Shown: one piece after another, positions 35,558 through 47,474 of the stretch | How positions within the stretch are numbered: the stretch's first letter is position 1 | Layout: the number at the start of each line of letters is the position of its first letter | From: Calamus simplicifolius | Taxonomy: Eukaryota; Streptophyta; Magnoliopsida; Arecales; Arecaceae | Length of the DNA stretch: 64,000 nt | Direction of reading: 5' to 3' | NCBI GenBank assembly: GCA_900491605.1 | Contig: UESW01003830.1 | Coordinates: 1,287,782-1,351,781 of the forward strand | Program-made: the position numbers and the translations under genes | The notes under the pieces: model-generated | Seen by the model: only the letters and a program-made list of their open reading frames with translations | Database searches by the model: none | What the model was told of the DNA's origin: nothing

Positions 35558-37023
35558 TTAGCTCGGGGGCTCCCCTGAACCGATCCAGTCTACCCGCTGG
35601 ATGAGCCTTTCGATCTCATTCTTCAGTTGCCAGCACTCTTCAGTGTCATGGCCATGGTCACGGTAGTAGGGACAATACTTGGCGGGGTCTCTCCGGGCCG
35701 CATTTCCTCGAAGAGGAGGAGGTCGAGAGAGTTGGCGCTCGATTTTCATAAGGATCTCCGCTCTTGGGGCAGTAAGCAGAGTAAATCGATTGAACCTCCT
35801 AGGCGGGCTCCGGGTGCGGTTCCTTGGCGGCAGTTGAGGAATCCTTTGGCGGTGAGGCGGGCTTGGCTGACGGGCAGGTCGGCGCTTATATGAGCCCTTG
35901 GGCTCCTTCTTCTTCGTAAGCTCGGCTCGGGCAGCTCTCCGTGATTCTTCGACTCTCGCATATTTGTCTGCCAGAGCCATCATGTTGGAGAGGTTTGGAG
36001 GGTAGCTGACCTCCAGCGCCAGGTAAAAATCACTTTCCTTTAGTACTCTGCCCGCCAGGGCGGACATGGTCACCTCATGATTAAGGTGGTCCACCTCTAG
36101 CATGGCCATGTTGAAACGGCCGAGATACTTCTTCAAAGACTCCCCCTATCTCTGCTTAACCTCAGAGAGGGAGTCGGACCTCCGTCTGTGATGGTGGCTG
36201 CTGACGAACTGGCTGATGAAGAGGTGGCTCAGCTCGTCGAAGGAATTAACGGAACCTAGTTTCAAAGCATTGAACCAGGTTTGAGCAGATCCCCTAAGGG
36301 TGGAAGGGAAAGCGTGACAGAGGATCGCATCTGATGCCCCGTGGAACATCATGATCGATCAGAAGCTGCTGAGATGATCGTCGGGGTCAGAGGAGCCATG
36401 ATAAGGCTCGATGGTAGGCAACTTGACGTGGGAGGGAATCACTTCCTCCATGATCTTCTTAGAGAAGGGGATGTCATGCTCTACCCTATTCTGAAGCGGA
36501 TGGGCCTGCTTGGCGGCGTCTAGCTCTTGACGCATTTCCTGGAGCTGATGGTGGATATCCCTATCAGGAAAAGCAGAAGGGGCAGGATGAGGAGGATACT
36601 AAGACGGTGTTGAATCATGGCGAGAGAACACCGGAGAGAGGGATCGGGCTCGCCGAGATCTAGGGAGATCTCTGCCGCGGACTCCTTGGGGAGCTAGCTC
36701 AGCTTCTCTGGGACGGCGAGGGTGGTCCGCAACCTCAAGCGGGCCGGAAGAAGAGGCCGCTGGATGAGCGGGGGCTGCATCCTTCTCAGGGGGTGAGGGG
36801 CAGGAGCAGCCGGACGGGGGGCTTCGGAGTGCCCCTGAATCAGGTGGGCCAGAGCCTGGACTTGCTGGACCAGTGAGGTGAACTGGTCCTGGGTCACCGG
36901 GGCCACCAGTGGCGATGGAGTCTCAACTGGCGATGGTGGCGGCGCAACACTGCTCGCCGGATCAGGCTTTTGGGATGCGACCTGATCTCGGGCTTCGGAG
37001 GTAGCCTTTCTTCGGTTGGCCAT
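35558..37023 (-). pseudogene. A-minus gag
   Basis: Starts MANRRKATSEARDQV at 37023. A Pro/Ala-rich leader is followed, after a frame change near 36700 and a stop at about 36146, by the capsid core (ILCHAFPSTLRGSAQTWFNAL, HLFISQFVSSH) and LKKYLGRFN...SALAGRVL. The C-terminal zinc-binding segment is YCPYYRDHGHDTEECWQLK. This is the Tat-type Gag arrangement. Confidence 0.85.
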
Positions 37024-37087
37024 GGGAGGAGTTCTCTTTCAGATCGAGATCCTTATCTCCTGGATCATAAGTTTATGAGACTTGAGG

Positions 37088-37106
37088 GCCCTTCCTCTAG
37101 CGCCAA
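37088..37106 (-). other. Primer binding site of A-minus
   Basis: Reads TGGCGCTAGAGGAAGGG on the minus strand, two bases after the LTR edge. The same site in A-plus reads TTGACGCTAGAGGAAGGG. It is not the iMet primer used by the Del-like element. Confidence 0.7.
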
Positions 37107-37108
37107 TT

Positions 37109-37996
37109 TGTTGCTACCGAAATCTGTCCTCCGACTCGGGTGCGGTTGGGCTGCAGTGTGGGCTTTCCGCTGGGTGGACCTGCAAAATAATACTCACGCG
37201 AGAGGCATTGGGGTGGCCCTCTGTGGAAGACCCTCCGACGCTCAAGTCAGTGGAGATCAGCAATCAACAAAAATGGGGAAAAGGCTCTCGCTGAAGAGTC
37301 CCTCCAGGGCTTTGAGCAGAGCGCTAATGGTGGAAGCTAAGGCAGAATGAGAGAGGGTTTCAGTGAGCAAGTGCGCATACCTGAGGAGTCGGCAGACGAC
37401 TCTATTTATAGAGGATCACCTGATTCCCTAGGGGCGTCGTGGGTCCGAAAGTCGTTAGGATCTGAATCCAGTTTGTTATGAGGTCGGTAGGATTCGTATC
37501 TTGTTGGTTAGGGGATCGACGGCTAGGAGAGCTTGTTGATGTCTCGAGATTTGGTGAGGACATAGGCTCAAGGGCCCTAGGCCACTCTTGCGGGTCCTAG
37601 GTCACTCCCGGATATGATTTCTATTTGGAATCGCACGAATTCGGGTTCTCCCGCATCGAATTCCGCAGAGGCATAGATATCGCTCGGCTAGGCCGAGCGA
37701 TGGGAGAGATCGGCTAGAGGGGCCGAGAGATGACATAGCTCGGCTGGGGCCGAGAGATGATATAGCTCAGCTCGGGGCCGAGAGATGGTATAGCTCGGCG
37801 GGGCCAGAGATGATATAGCTCGGCTGGGACCGAGAGAGATGATCTGCGCCTTGGGAGTCCTCGGCTTGGCGAGATGCTAAGGCCCCAACTTACCGAGGCC
37901 GACCTATCTCGGGCGGGTGTCGCACAGCGGGTAGGAATCAGGACTAGCCCTAGCCATGTGCACATTATTGATACACAACGATTTTACCCCTCAACA
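37109..37996 (-). repeat. 5' LTR of A-minus
   Basis: In element orientation it starts TGTTGAGGGGTAAAATCG at 37996 and ends GGTAGCAACA at 37109 (888 bp). The TATA box TATAAATA is at 37403-37410. U3 contains repeated CTCGGCC/GGCCGAG motifs (37680-37900). It matches A-plus (39665-40590) in inverted orientation. Confidence 0.85.
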
Positions 37997-39664
37997 GTGA
38001 CCATAAATGGAGACACAGAAATGCAGTGCATTATGTCACTCTGCAAGGCATCAAGGAAGCGGATTGTTATAAAATATAAAATGAAGAGATTGAATGATGA
38101 AAGTAAAATCCTATTACTTTTATAATAATGCTCTGTAGTACTAGCACCATTAACTCATTTTTTTTAAAAAAAATAGAAATATGATGATTATGTGCTATCT
38201 CAAGGGAATGAATCGCAATTTTTTTAAAAATTCATCAACTTCCTCATATTTGGATAGGCTCTTATACTACTTGTAATACCTTAAATTTACCTGCTAACCT
38301 AATTAATTAATTTATGAGCGGACCGAAACCATATAATCCTAAAAGTTCGAGTGAAAGTTAATTGATTGTAGGTTAACTTAAGTTATAATTTTTTTTCATT
38401 CGATATAGAATTATTGTTTTTGAAATATTATAGTTTTTTTAAAAGAAGAAGAAAATACGATATACGAAAACTGATAATAAGACTTAATCTAAGCTGGATT
38501 TGTAGTTTTGCATGGATGCAAATATTATTATGGCAAGGGAACAATGATATATGTTATAGAAAGGGATTCAGCTAAGAACGTAAGATTAGCTGGATTTCAC
38601 ATTGCTTCAAAGTCTAAAGATAGGAATTTCAAAATGAAGAAATAAATATAAAATGTCTATAAATATAAAATTATTTATTCTGCAAGCCAGCTTACGAGTC
38701 ATCAAGTGGAGGATAAAATGTTTTGATGATATTTTTGGCTTCAAGACAATTTGGATGATGGTTAGGTCACACTTGAACTTAGCCTATACAGCATGTTGAG
38801 CACATGAACTAGGTAAGGTATTGGCAAGTCCAAGCCTTACAAGCCTGATCATTGTGTCCTTGACTTGGTATTAGCCTCAAAATTAGGTTCTTGATGAAGT
38901 CCAAGCCTTCGAAGCCTGATGATGCCACTAGTCCAGGCATGCGCTATTGGCCTACCTAAATAAATAGAAAGAGCAAAAGCAACATTGCTCCAAGTTGGAA
39001 GAGATTGAAAAATGACAGCTTAAATGTTTACTGCAATGCATCAAATGACGGACCATTAACAACATGAAAGAATGGAGTTTCATCTTCTGCTGAAATAAGA
39101 AAACGTATAATATATTCCTCATCCATGAAATCCACACACGTCTATATGCACGGAAACGTATTGTGTACATACATACATACATACATACAGATTCTAAGCA
39201 GGTTTCACTCATCATTCCACGTATTTGTAAGATTGAGATAAGAGTTGAGCGTACAGAATAATTAGATGGGGTTCAGAACACTATGCACGATGAAGGATAA
39301 GAACACAAAACCGATACAATTAGATACAGACCATTGAATTACCTATATATGGGTACTTTCTAGTTAACACTGGAAGAAATTCTCTTATGTGGAACTCCTC
39401 TGTTACGATTTGCACAGTGACCAATACTGAAGCCTGCAAGATCAACAGCATCATTAGGACTGCATCAAATTTCAAGATTATAAATTTCAGGCCTTCCTAA
39501 ACTGTGAACGGATATAGCAGCTGATACTATATCAGACAGTGTATACCTTATTGCATCAATTGTTATCAAGAACACTACATGGTCAACCAAAAAAAAAAAA
39601 TTGCTTAAATGGTTAACTTTGCAGGAAATAGGAGTATATTTTTCACACTTTCGTAGTTATCAAG
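37997..39664. other. Spacer between inverted A-family LTRs, no gene recognised
   Basis: AT-rich, with an ACAT/CATA microsatellite at about 39165-39190 and two near-copies of AAGTCCAAGCCTT...AAGCCTGATGAT (38825 and 38895). I see no coding region, RNA gene or transposon end. TGTAATACCTTAAATTTACC near 38273 resembles an LTR start, but no partner was found. Confidence 0.5.
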
Positions 39665-40590
39665 TGATGAGGGGTAAAATTATTATTGCATCATTAATCG
39701 CTCACAATGACGATGGGGTCGCGCCAAATCCAAACGCCCTGCTTGCCAGCTGGCCAGCTGGCGCGACGTTCTAACGATAAGATCAAATCATCTTTGGCAA
39801 AGTTGGGTCAACCCGACAACCCAAGCTATTTTATACCTCGACCAACCGAGCTAAGCCATACCTCGGCAAACCGAGCCTTTTCATACTTCGGCGGACCAGG
39901 CCGTTCTCTGTGCCTCGGCCCGGCCGAGGCACTCGGCACCTACCTCCGTGGAACCACGATGACCGAATCACAACGTTCAAAGCACATCTGCGGAATCCGA
40001 CGCATAAGGATTCAAATCAACTATAACTGAATAAGATTTCAGGCGGCGAATCATGCCCAGAGATGGCCTAGGACCCGCAAGAGTGGCCTAGGTCCATGTG
40101 ATCATTAAACCTCATGGCACCAACTAGCTCTTCTAGTCGTTGATCCTCTAACTGACAAGATACGGATCCCGCTGGCCTCATAACAAACTTGATTCGAATC
40201 CTAACAGTTTTCAGACCTCATCCAGAGCACGTCCAAGGAATCAGATGATCTCCTATAAATACTACCACCCTCAAGCCTTTAGGTACGGCCATTCTACGCC
40301 CATTTTTTACACAATTCTTACACTGGCTCTTATTCTCCATTGAAGCTCCCCCCTGAGCTCGAAGCTCTGGCCAAAAAAGGGGAACTTCTTTGTGAGAGTC
40401 TTCTCCACACATTTGCTTGCTACGAATCTCCACTGACTTAGGCATCGGAGGGTCCTCCGCAGAGGGCAACCCCCACAGCACCCTCTGCGCGTGGATTGTC
40501 TTGCAAGTTCCACCTCGAAGCAGCAGGATCGGCGTCCGGATCATGAGCCAGAAGCGCACCCGAGTCGAAGAACGGATTTCCGCAGCAACA
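39665..40590 (+). repeat. 5' LTR of element A-plus
   Basis: Starts TGATGAGGGGTAAAATTATT and ends CCGCAGCAACA (926 bp). The TATA box TATAAATA lies at 40254-40261. PBS TTGACGCTAGAGGAAGGG follows at 40593-40610. The first dinucleotide context (TGATG against TGTTG) and many other bases differ from A-minus, so the copies are diverged. No matching 3' LTR occurs downstream in the window. Confidence 0.82.
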
Positions 40591-40673
40591 GATTGACGCT
40601 AGAGGAAGGGCCTCAAGTCTCATAAACTTGTGATCCAGGAGACAAGACTCGAACCAGAGAAAAGCATCCTCTA

Positions 40674-40865
40674 ATGGCCAATCGGAAGAGAGCTATATCT
40701 GAAGCTCAAGATCAGGCTGCCTCTCAAAGGCCTGATCCGATCAGTGGTACAACACCTCCGCTACCACCGCCAGTTGAAACTCCTTCGCAACCGGCAATGG
40801 CTGAAACTCCTTACACCTGCCGGATATTGGAGGAGCCTGTCCCCTTCAGATTCTATTTTCCCTAG
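40674..40865 (+). pseudogene. A-plus gag N-terminus
   Basis: MANRKRAISEAQDQAASQRP matches the A-minus gag leader (MANRRKATSEARDQVASQKP) for about 40 residues. It then passes abruptly at about 40800 into RILEEPVPFRFYFP, sequence of a different Tat gag. The glutamine-rich part present in A-minus is missing. A TAG at 40863-40865 ends the frame. Confidence 0.75.
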
Positions 40866-41850
40866 ATAGATCCATACGACGGTACCACAGATCCTCTCGA
40901 CCATCTCGAGAGTTATAAAGCAATGATGCAAGTTCAAGGCGCTTTGGACGCCCTTCTCTGCAAAGCCTTTCCCGCCACTCTACGGAAGGACGCTCGCACG
41001 TGTTACTCGCGCTTGTCCCCTCACAGCATCGACTCCTTTCGAGAGCTGGAGAGGGCCTTTCTGGCACATTTCGATGCCTGCCGGCGGATTCCAAGAGTGG
41101 CGGACAGCCTCTTCTCCATGCGCCAGAAGGAGGGGGAGGCGCTGCGGACTTTGTGTCCTGGTTTAAGGATTCCGCCCTTGAAGTTACCATCTCGATGATG
41201 CGGTGGCAACGCTAGCGCTGAAGCGGGGACTCCTCTGTCCCGCTTCACCTTTTCCTTGGACAAGAAGCCCCCGAGTTCTTACTCCAACCTTCTCCTTCGG
41301 GCTCAGAAGTACATCCGTGCCGATGAATCTGACTTCACCCGTCGAGAATCCTCGAGGAGCTCCAGCCACAAGCCTACTCGCCCCGAGCCGAGTGGACCCC
41401 CTCGACACCAGCGGTCCGACCCGCCTTGCCGATCCGACAACAGGCGTTGAAGCCCCGTTCCTAACGAGAGCAAGCTCACACCCCTTCTCACCCCTTGATC
41501 TCACATCCTTATGGGGATCGAGGGTGAGCCTTATCTCCAGCGCCCTCCTCCTATGAAGAAAGGTCCTCTCCGTGATAAGAGCCGTTATTGCCGATTCCAT
41601 CGGGATTACGGCCACGACACCGACAGTTGCTTCAGTTTGAAGTGGGCCATAGAGGAACTCATCCAGCGGGCTACCTTGGCAAGTATGTCCAAAAGGCACC
41701 GCAGCCGTTGTTGACCCTCATGGGGACTCCGCCTATTCAAGCCACCGTCGATAACACTCCCACAGAGCGGACAGTCGGGATGGTGTCCTGGGGGAAGCTC
41801 CTTCGTCCAAGCACCCGAGGGGGGAGGAGGCGCCGGATAATGTAATTTCT
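40800..41850 (+). pseudogene. Element B gag, capsid and zinc-binding part
   Basis: Pieces in different frames: DPYDGTTDPLDHLESYKAMM (40869 on), LLCKAFPATLRKDARTCYSRL and ELERAFLAHFDACRR (40923-41198), a linker with YIRADE (41256-41450), and YCRFHRDYGHDTDSCFSLK (41580-41640), the zinc-binding C-terminus. This capsid differs clearly from A-minus (YSRL against FNAL, FLAHF against FISQF). At least three frame changes. Confidence 0.8.
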
Positions 41851-42240
41851 GTGGAAGAATCTGCTATTGTTGAAAATGTAAACAATGAAGGCGTCGTCGT
41901 CTCTATGACGATCGTCAAGCACCCTGTAAAGAGGATTTTGGTTGATAGTGGCAGCTCAGCTGACATCCTTACATATGATGCATTTGTTCAGATGGGGTTA
42001 TCTCTTGATTCCCTTCGCCTATGGTGGCTCCCTTAGTCGGGTTCACTGGGGACTCAGTAAAAGTCGAAGGTGAGATATGTTTGCCCGTGACGGCCAGAGT
42101 GCCACCGCGCCAAAGCACAGTGATCATGAAGTTCTTGGTTGTACGTGTCCCTTGGTGTACAACGCCATTCTCGGGCGTCCATGCCTCAATCTTTTGGATG
42201 CAATTATCTCCACCTAGCATTTACTGGTGCAGTTCCCCAC
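41851..42240 (+). pseudogene. Element B protease
   Basis: VVSMTIVKHPVKRILVDSGS with the catalytic D-S-G at about 41943-41951, then SADILTYDAFVQMG; after a frame change PVTARVPP..., KFLVVRVP and the YNAILG-like region near 42160. The domain would cut the polyprotein. Confidence 0.8.
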
Positions 42241-44613
42241 TGGTGAAGGAGTCGGAGAGATGCGCGGCGAGACCAGCACAGTCCTGCCTTGTTATCATGC
42301 GGTGCCAAGTCCTTTGGAAGCTGAATCAACTTCAGAAGCGCCTGATCCCAGAGATTCTAGCAAGGGAGGAGAACCAGCCGAGCACCTCCTAACTTTCCCT
42401 CTTGGAGACGACCCGGCGAGGACCGTGCGTGTTGGTGAACTCCTTCCCCCGAAGGACCGGGAGTGCCTCTTAACCTTCTTGCGTGCTAACTCGGACGTTT
42501 TCGCTTGGTCAGTGTCTGACATACCCAGCATCCCTCGAGAGGTGATCACCCACAAGCTCAATATTGACCCGAGGCACCGTCCAATCCTCCAAAGGAAGAG
42601 AAGCTTCACTCCCGACCGGCAAAAGGCTATCGATGAGGAAGTCAATAAGCTACTCAGCGCCGGCCACATCGGAAGGCACATTACCCTAGCTGGCTGGCTA
42701 ATGTGGTCATGGTGCGAAAGGCAAGCGGGAGCTGAAGAATTTGTATCGACTTCACCGACCTTAACAAGGCGTGTCCAAAAGATAGTTTTCCCCTGCCAAG
42801 GATAGATCAGCTGGTGGATTCCACCTCCGGGCATGAACTCATCAGTTTCATGGACGCCTTCTCCAGATATAATCAGATAAGGATGGACCCCAATGACGCG
42901 GAGCACACATCCTTTGTGACGGAGAAAGGCATTTATTGCTACAAAGTGATGCCTTTTGGCCTCAAGAATGCGGGGACAACCTACCAGAGGTTGATGAACA
43001 GGGTGTTCCAAGATCAGCTAGGCCAGAATATGGAGGTCTATGTGGATGACATGCTGACAAAGAGCACCCGCACCTCCAATCACGTCTTCGACTTAGAGGA
43101 AACCTTCAACAACCTTCGTCGTTTCCAAGTCAAGCTGAACCCCAAGAAGTGTGCTTTCGGGGTCACGGCGGGCAAGTTCTTGGGTTTTATGGTGACCCAG
43201 CGGGGGATCGAGGCAAACCCAGAGAAGATCAGCGCCATCCTTGATATGAGGCCACCGTCCAGCAAGAAGGAAGTGCAACGACTGATGGGAAGAGTGGCGG
43301 CTCTGAGTCGTTTCCTCTCCAAATTGGCCGAGAGGTGTTTACCCTTCTTCAAGGCCCTACGGAAGGTGAACAACTTCGAGTGGACAAACGACTGCCAGAG
43401 AGCCTTCAATGGGTTGAAGGCATTTCTGTCCTCTCCGCCGCTCCTGTCCAAGCCAAGGGATGGGGAAAGCCTTTTCCTCTACCTCGCTGCTTCTCCAGAG
43501 GCCGTTAGTTCGGTCTTGGTGTGTCTTGACACTGGCAGGACCCAGAGACCCATCTATTATGTGAGCAAGGTCCTCCATGACGCAGAAGTTAGGTACTCCA
43601 AGACAGAGAAAGTTATTTTTGCCCTGATAGTCCCCGCCCGACGTCTCCGCCCATACTTTCAAGCCCATCCCATCGTGGTGCTCACGGACCAACACCTCCG
43701 AGCCATCCTGGCCCGTCCGGATACCTCAGGCCGACTCGCCAAATGGGCTATCAAGCTAGGAGAGCTCGACCTCTCCTTTCAGGCACGATCGGCTTTGAAG
43801 TCCCAAGTTTTAGCCGACTTCCTGGTTGAGTGCACTTGGGAGGATGAGGCGACTGAGGAAGCTACCAAGGAACAGACTGAGCCCGAACCAAGCGGCGATG
43901 GAAAAACTTGGATCCTTCATGTGGACGGTGCTTCAAACTCTCAAGGATGCAGCGCCAGCCTCATTCTCGCCGGGCCGGGTGGAGAGAGGACGGAATGCGC
44001 CCTGCGGTTTCTATTTGAAGCCACCAATAATCAAGCTAAGTACGAAGCCCTGCTGATCGGATTAAGGCTAGCCCAGGAGTTCGGGATAAGGCGTCTCAGG
44101 GCTTTCACAGACCCGCAACTTGTCTCCGGGCAAATCAACGGAGAATACGAGGCGTGCGACCCTGTTATGACTCAGTACTTGGGCAAGGTTCGGCTCTTGA
44201 CCTCCCCATTAGCTTACTTCAGTATCAGTTACATTCCCCGAAGTGAGAACGCCAAGGCCAACATCCTTTCTCGTTTGGCTACCTTTGCCGACGGCATGGC
44301 AAGGGACGCTTACATCGAATACTTAGAAAGGCCCAGCATAGAGGGCGACGAGGAAGTCCTCCCGCTCACTCAAGAGCCGAAATGGATGGATGCCTACGTC
44401 TGCTATCTCACTGACGGCACTCTCCCTGACGATCGCAACGAAGCCAGGCTACTCAAGTGGAGGGCCTCCAAATTCGTCCTCCTGGATGGGCATCTATACA
44501 GAAGGTCGTTCTCCTACCCCCTGCTCAAGTATGTAGGACCCGCCGACGCCGACTACATCCTTAGAGAAATCCACGAAGGCATATGTGGAAATCATCTGGG
44601 GGCAGGTCCCTAG
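42241..44613 (+). pseudogene. Element B RT, RNase H and second (aRH-type) RNase H
   Basis: 42227-42805 holds the RT N-terminal lead (FAWSVSDIPSIPREVITHKL, RPILQRKRSF). A frame change near 42700 leads to the long frame 42814-44613 (599 residues): SFMDAFSRYNQI (11-22), VMPFGLKNAGTTYQ (45-58), catalytic YVDDM (76-80), RNase H with TEKVIFALIV (264-273) and TDQHLRAIL (291-299), and an additional RNase H starting WILHVDGASN (366-375). That second RNase H is diagnostic of the Tat lineage. The frame ends HEGICGNHLGAGP because of a single-base shift at about 44605; the integrase continues in another frame. Confidence 0.9.
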
Positions 44614-45616
44614 CCCAGAAGGCTCTCCGTCAGGGATACTTCTGGCTCACTATGAGGGAGGACGCGGCCAAACTGGTTCAGAAGTGCGATGGTTGTCAGC
44701 GCCACGCACACATCCAGCATCAACCGTCCACCCCGCTGAACCCGCTCTCGGCCCCCTGGCCTTTCGCTCAATGGGGAATGGATATCCTCGGGCCATTCCC
44801 CCCAGCTTCAAGGCAGCGAAGATTCTTGCTAGTCGCCATCGACTACTTCACCAAATGGGTCGAGGTCGAGGCACTGGCTAAGATCACCGAGAGTAAGGTT
44901 AAAGCCTTATTTTGGAAGTCGATCATATGCCGTTTTGGCCTACCTCATACCCTCGTCACAGACAACGGCCGCCAATTCAACAATGAAGCATTTAAGGCTT
45001 TCTATGATGAGCTAGTCATTCATCACCGATTCACCTCTGTCAGCCACCTCCAGACCAACGGAGAGGCCGAGGTCATGAACCGCACCATTCTCAGAGGGCT
45101 CAGGACCCGGCTAGACGGGTTCAAGGGTCGGTGGGTGGAGGAACTCCCCAATGTGATATGGACTTACCACACGACCACCAGGGCCCCGACGGGCGAGACT
45201 CCCTTCAGTCTCGTCTTCGGATCTGAAGTCATCATTCCCGTTGAGATCGGACTGCCCAGTCCGCGCGTGGAGTCCTTCAACGAGAAAAATAACTCTGCAC
45301 TGATACGGGCTAATCTAGACTTCATCGACGAAGTGCATGACCGGGCGAGGCTGCGCAAAGCGACCTTCCGTCAGTGAGCGGCCAAGTACTACAATACCTG
45401 AGTTCATCCCAAGGTCTTTCGCTGCAGAGACTTAGTTCTTAGGAAGGCTGAGGTATCCAAGCCTACAGAGGGGGGCAAGCTATCCCCCAATTGGGAGGGT
45501 CCTTATCGCGTCACCAAGACACTTCATCGGGGGGCATACAAACTAGAAGAGCTCGACGGGCAACCTATTCCATGTACCTAGAATGCGGATAACCTCCGCC
45601 AATATTATCAATGATG
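44583..45616 (+). pseudogene. Element B integrase
   Basis: Continues RSLAQKALRQGYFW, the zinc-finger CDGCQRHA, and a DDE core with catalytic Asp in WGMDILGPF (residue 67 of the 44583 frame), Asp in VTDNGRQF (127) and Glu in TNGEAEVMNR (163). The frame has a TGA after KATFRQ at 45377. The C-terminal SH3-like part (KVFRCRDLVLRK, LSPNWEGPYRV, DGQPIPCT) extends to about 45616 with more stops. The catalytic triad itself is preserved. Confidence 0.88.
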
Positions 45617-45694
45617 TATTCCCCTGGAGTACGAGCAATAAAGGGGTCCCTTCCGACGTCACAGCCTACTCTCCCCTGTATCCAAGGACCAAAT

Positions 45695-46800
45695 CTCACA
45701 AAAGGAGCTCGCCGGTATCGCGGCAAACGGGACACCACTCAGCCCCGGCACGGCGGTGCTCCCGAGTCGGTTAAGACCCTAACAGCTCCGTACCCGGTCA
45801 AGTCGCCACTCGGGTGGCACACAAACCTCCGAGGTGGTTCAAAAGGAGCTCGCTGGCATCGCGGCTAACGGGACACCACTCGGCCCTGGCACGATGGTGC
45901 CCCCGAGTCGGTTAAGATCCTAACAGCTCTGTACCCGGTCGAGTCGCCACTCGGGCGGCACAAAAACCCCCGAGGTGGTTCAAAAGGAGCTCGCCGGCAT
46001 CGCGGCTAAGGGACACCACTTGGCCCCAGCACGGCGATGCCCCCGATTCGGTTAAGATCCTAACAGTTCCGTACCTAGTCGAGTCGCCATTCGGACGGCA
46101 CACAAACCCCTGAGGTGGTTCAAAAGGAGCTCGCCGGCATCACGGCTAACGGGACACCACTCGGCCCTGGCACGGTGGTACCTCCGAGTTGGTTAAGACC
46201 CTAACAGATTCGTACCCGATCGAGTCGCCACTCGGGTGGTACACAAACCCCCAGGTAGTTCAAAAGGAGCTCGCCGGCATCGCGGCTAACGGGACACCAC
46301 TCGGCCCGACACAGCGGTGCCCCCGAGTCGATTAAAACCCTAACAGCTTCGTACCCGATCGAGTTGCCACTCGGGCGGTACACAAACCCCCGAGGTAGTT
46401 CAAAAGGAGCTCGCCGGCATTGCGGCTAACGGGACACCACTCGGCCCCGGCACGGTGGTTCCCCCGAGTCGGTTAAGACCCTAACAGCTCCGTACCCGAT
46501 CGAGTCATCACTCGAGCGGTACACAAACCCCCGAGGTGGTTCAAAAGGAGCTCACTGGCATCGTGGCTAACGGGACACCACTCGGCCCTGGTACGGCGGT
46601 GCTCCCAAGTCGGTTAAGACCCTAATAGCTTCGTACCCGGTCGAGTCACCACTCGGGCGGCACACAAACCCCCGAGATGGTTCAAAAGGAGCTCGCCAGC
46701 ATCGTGGCTAACAGGACACCACTCGGCCTCGGCACGGCGGTGCCCCTGAGTTGGTTAAGACCCTAACGGCTCCGTACCCGGTCTAGTCGCCCCTTATACG
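45695..46800. repeat. About 140-bp tandem array downstream of pol, 8 units
   Basis: The marker CAAAAGGAGCTCGC(C/T) recurs near 45698, 45840, 45980, 46120, 46260, 46400, 46544 and 46685. Units include GGACACCACTCGGCCC, GAGTCGGTTAAGACCCTAAC and ACCCGGTCGAGTCGCCACTC. Tat elements often carry a tandem-repeat block here, between pol and the 3' LTR. Minus-strand open frames through it are incidental. Confidence 0.9.
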
Positions 46801-46819
46801 GAACCTAGACCGTCGAGAC

Positions 46820-47035
46820 AGCTCTAAAGGGCCCTGTTTGGCCCTCACAGACTCCGAGTCGGCCGGCTCGGCCCTGACCTTTCCTGGTTGGCCCCGACCT
46901 GCCCAAGCATCTCCAATATTGACCGAGTCGGTGTAGGCCTCCCCCGGTCAACCCCACTCGGCCTCGGCGTCCCCAAGCTGGCCGAGTCAGCACCGACCAT
47001 CTCTGGTCGGTCCCAGCGCCTTCAAGATTAATCTT
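46820..47035. repeat. LTR-type repeat units outside the LTR
   Basis: Degenerate copies of the element B LTR repeat (TTTCCTGGTTGGCCCCGACC, CTCGGCCTCGGCGTCCCCAAG) lie between the 140-bp array and the antisense gene. They share units with 32240-32935 and 50420-51480. Confidence 0.75.
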
Positions 47036-47474
47036 GGCACTAAGTCGCCCGTGGATCATTCCGAGCCTTCAGAGGATTCATGTGCAGATGAGTCTCCCTT
47101 CGAACAATCTACAACGACATAAGGCATCTCGAGTGACCTTCCACATAGCCGGCTTACATCCTGGAGACGCATTCGAGCATTGGCCAGTCCAAAGCTGCGA
47201 TTTAGCTACGACATTGTCAATATGTGCAACATTCATAGTTGAGAAAACATTTCAGAAGGAAAGCCCTCCCCCCTTCACCAACAGGTACGGGACCCATTCA
47301 ATCGTTGGTTGTGCAGTAAGGCATTTTTCCCAAAGGAAGAAGGAACAGATGAAGCAAAAGGTAAAGAAATTTCGACAAAAAAGTTCTTCTTCATTAACAA
47401 TTGAAGGGAAGTACAAAATTTGGCCTAAGGCCAGTTACACGAATCAAAGAAAAAGAAAAATGAGCGGTGGATCC

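Larger units (their letters stand above)
35042..37996 (-). mobile_element. Tat-type Ty3 element A-minus, 5' portion only
   Basis: On the minus strand: LTR (37109-37996), PBS, gag from ATG 37023, then protease, ending abruptly at 35042 inside pol just after the YNAILGR motif. RT, RNase H, integrase and the 3' LTR are missing. The break coincides with the Copia LTR edge. Confidence 0.85.

Noticed and set aside
38270..38345. Possible LTR start (TGTAATACCTTAAATTTACC)
   Set aside because: No PPT before it and no second copy in the window.
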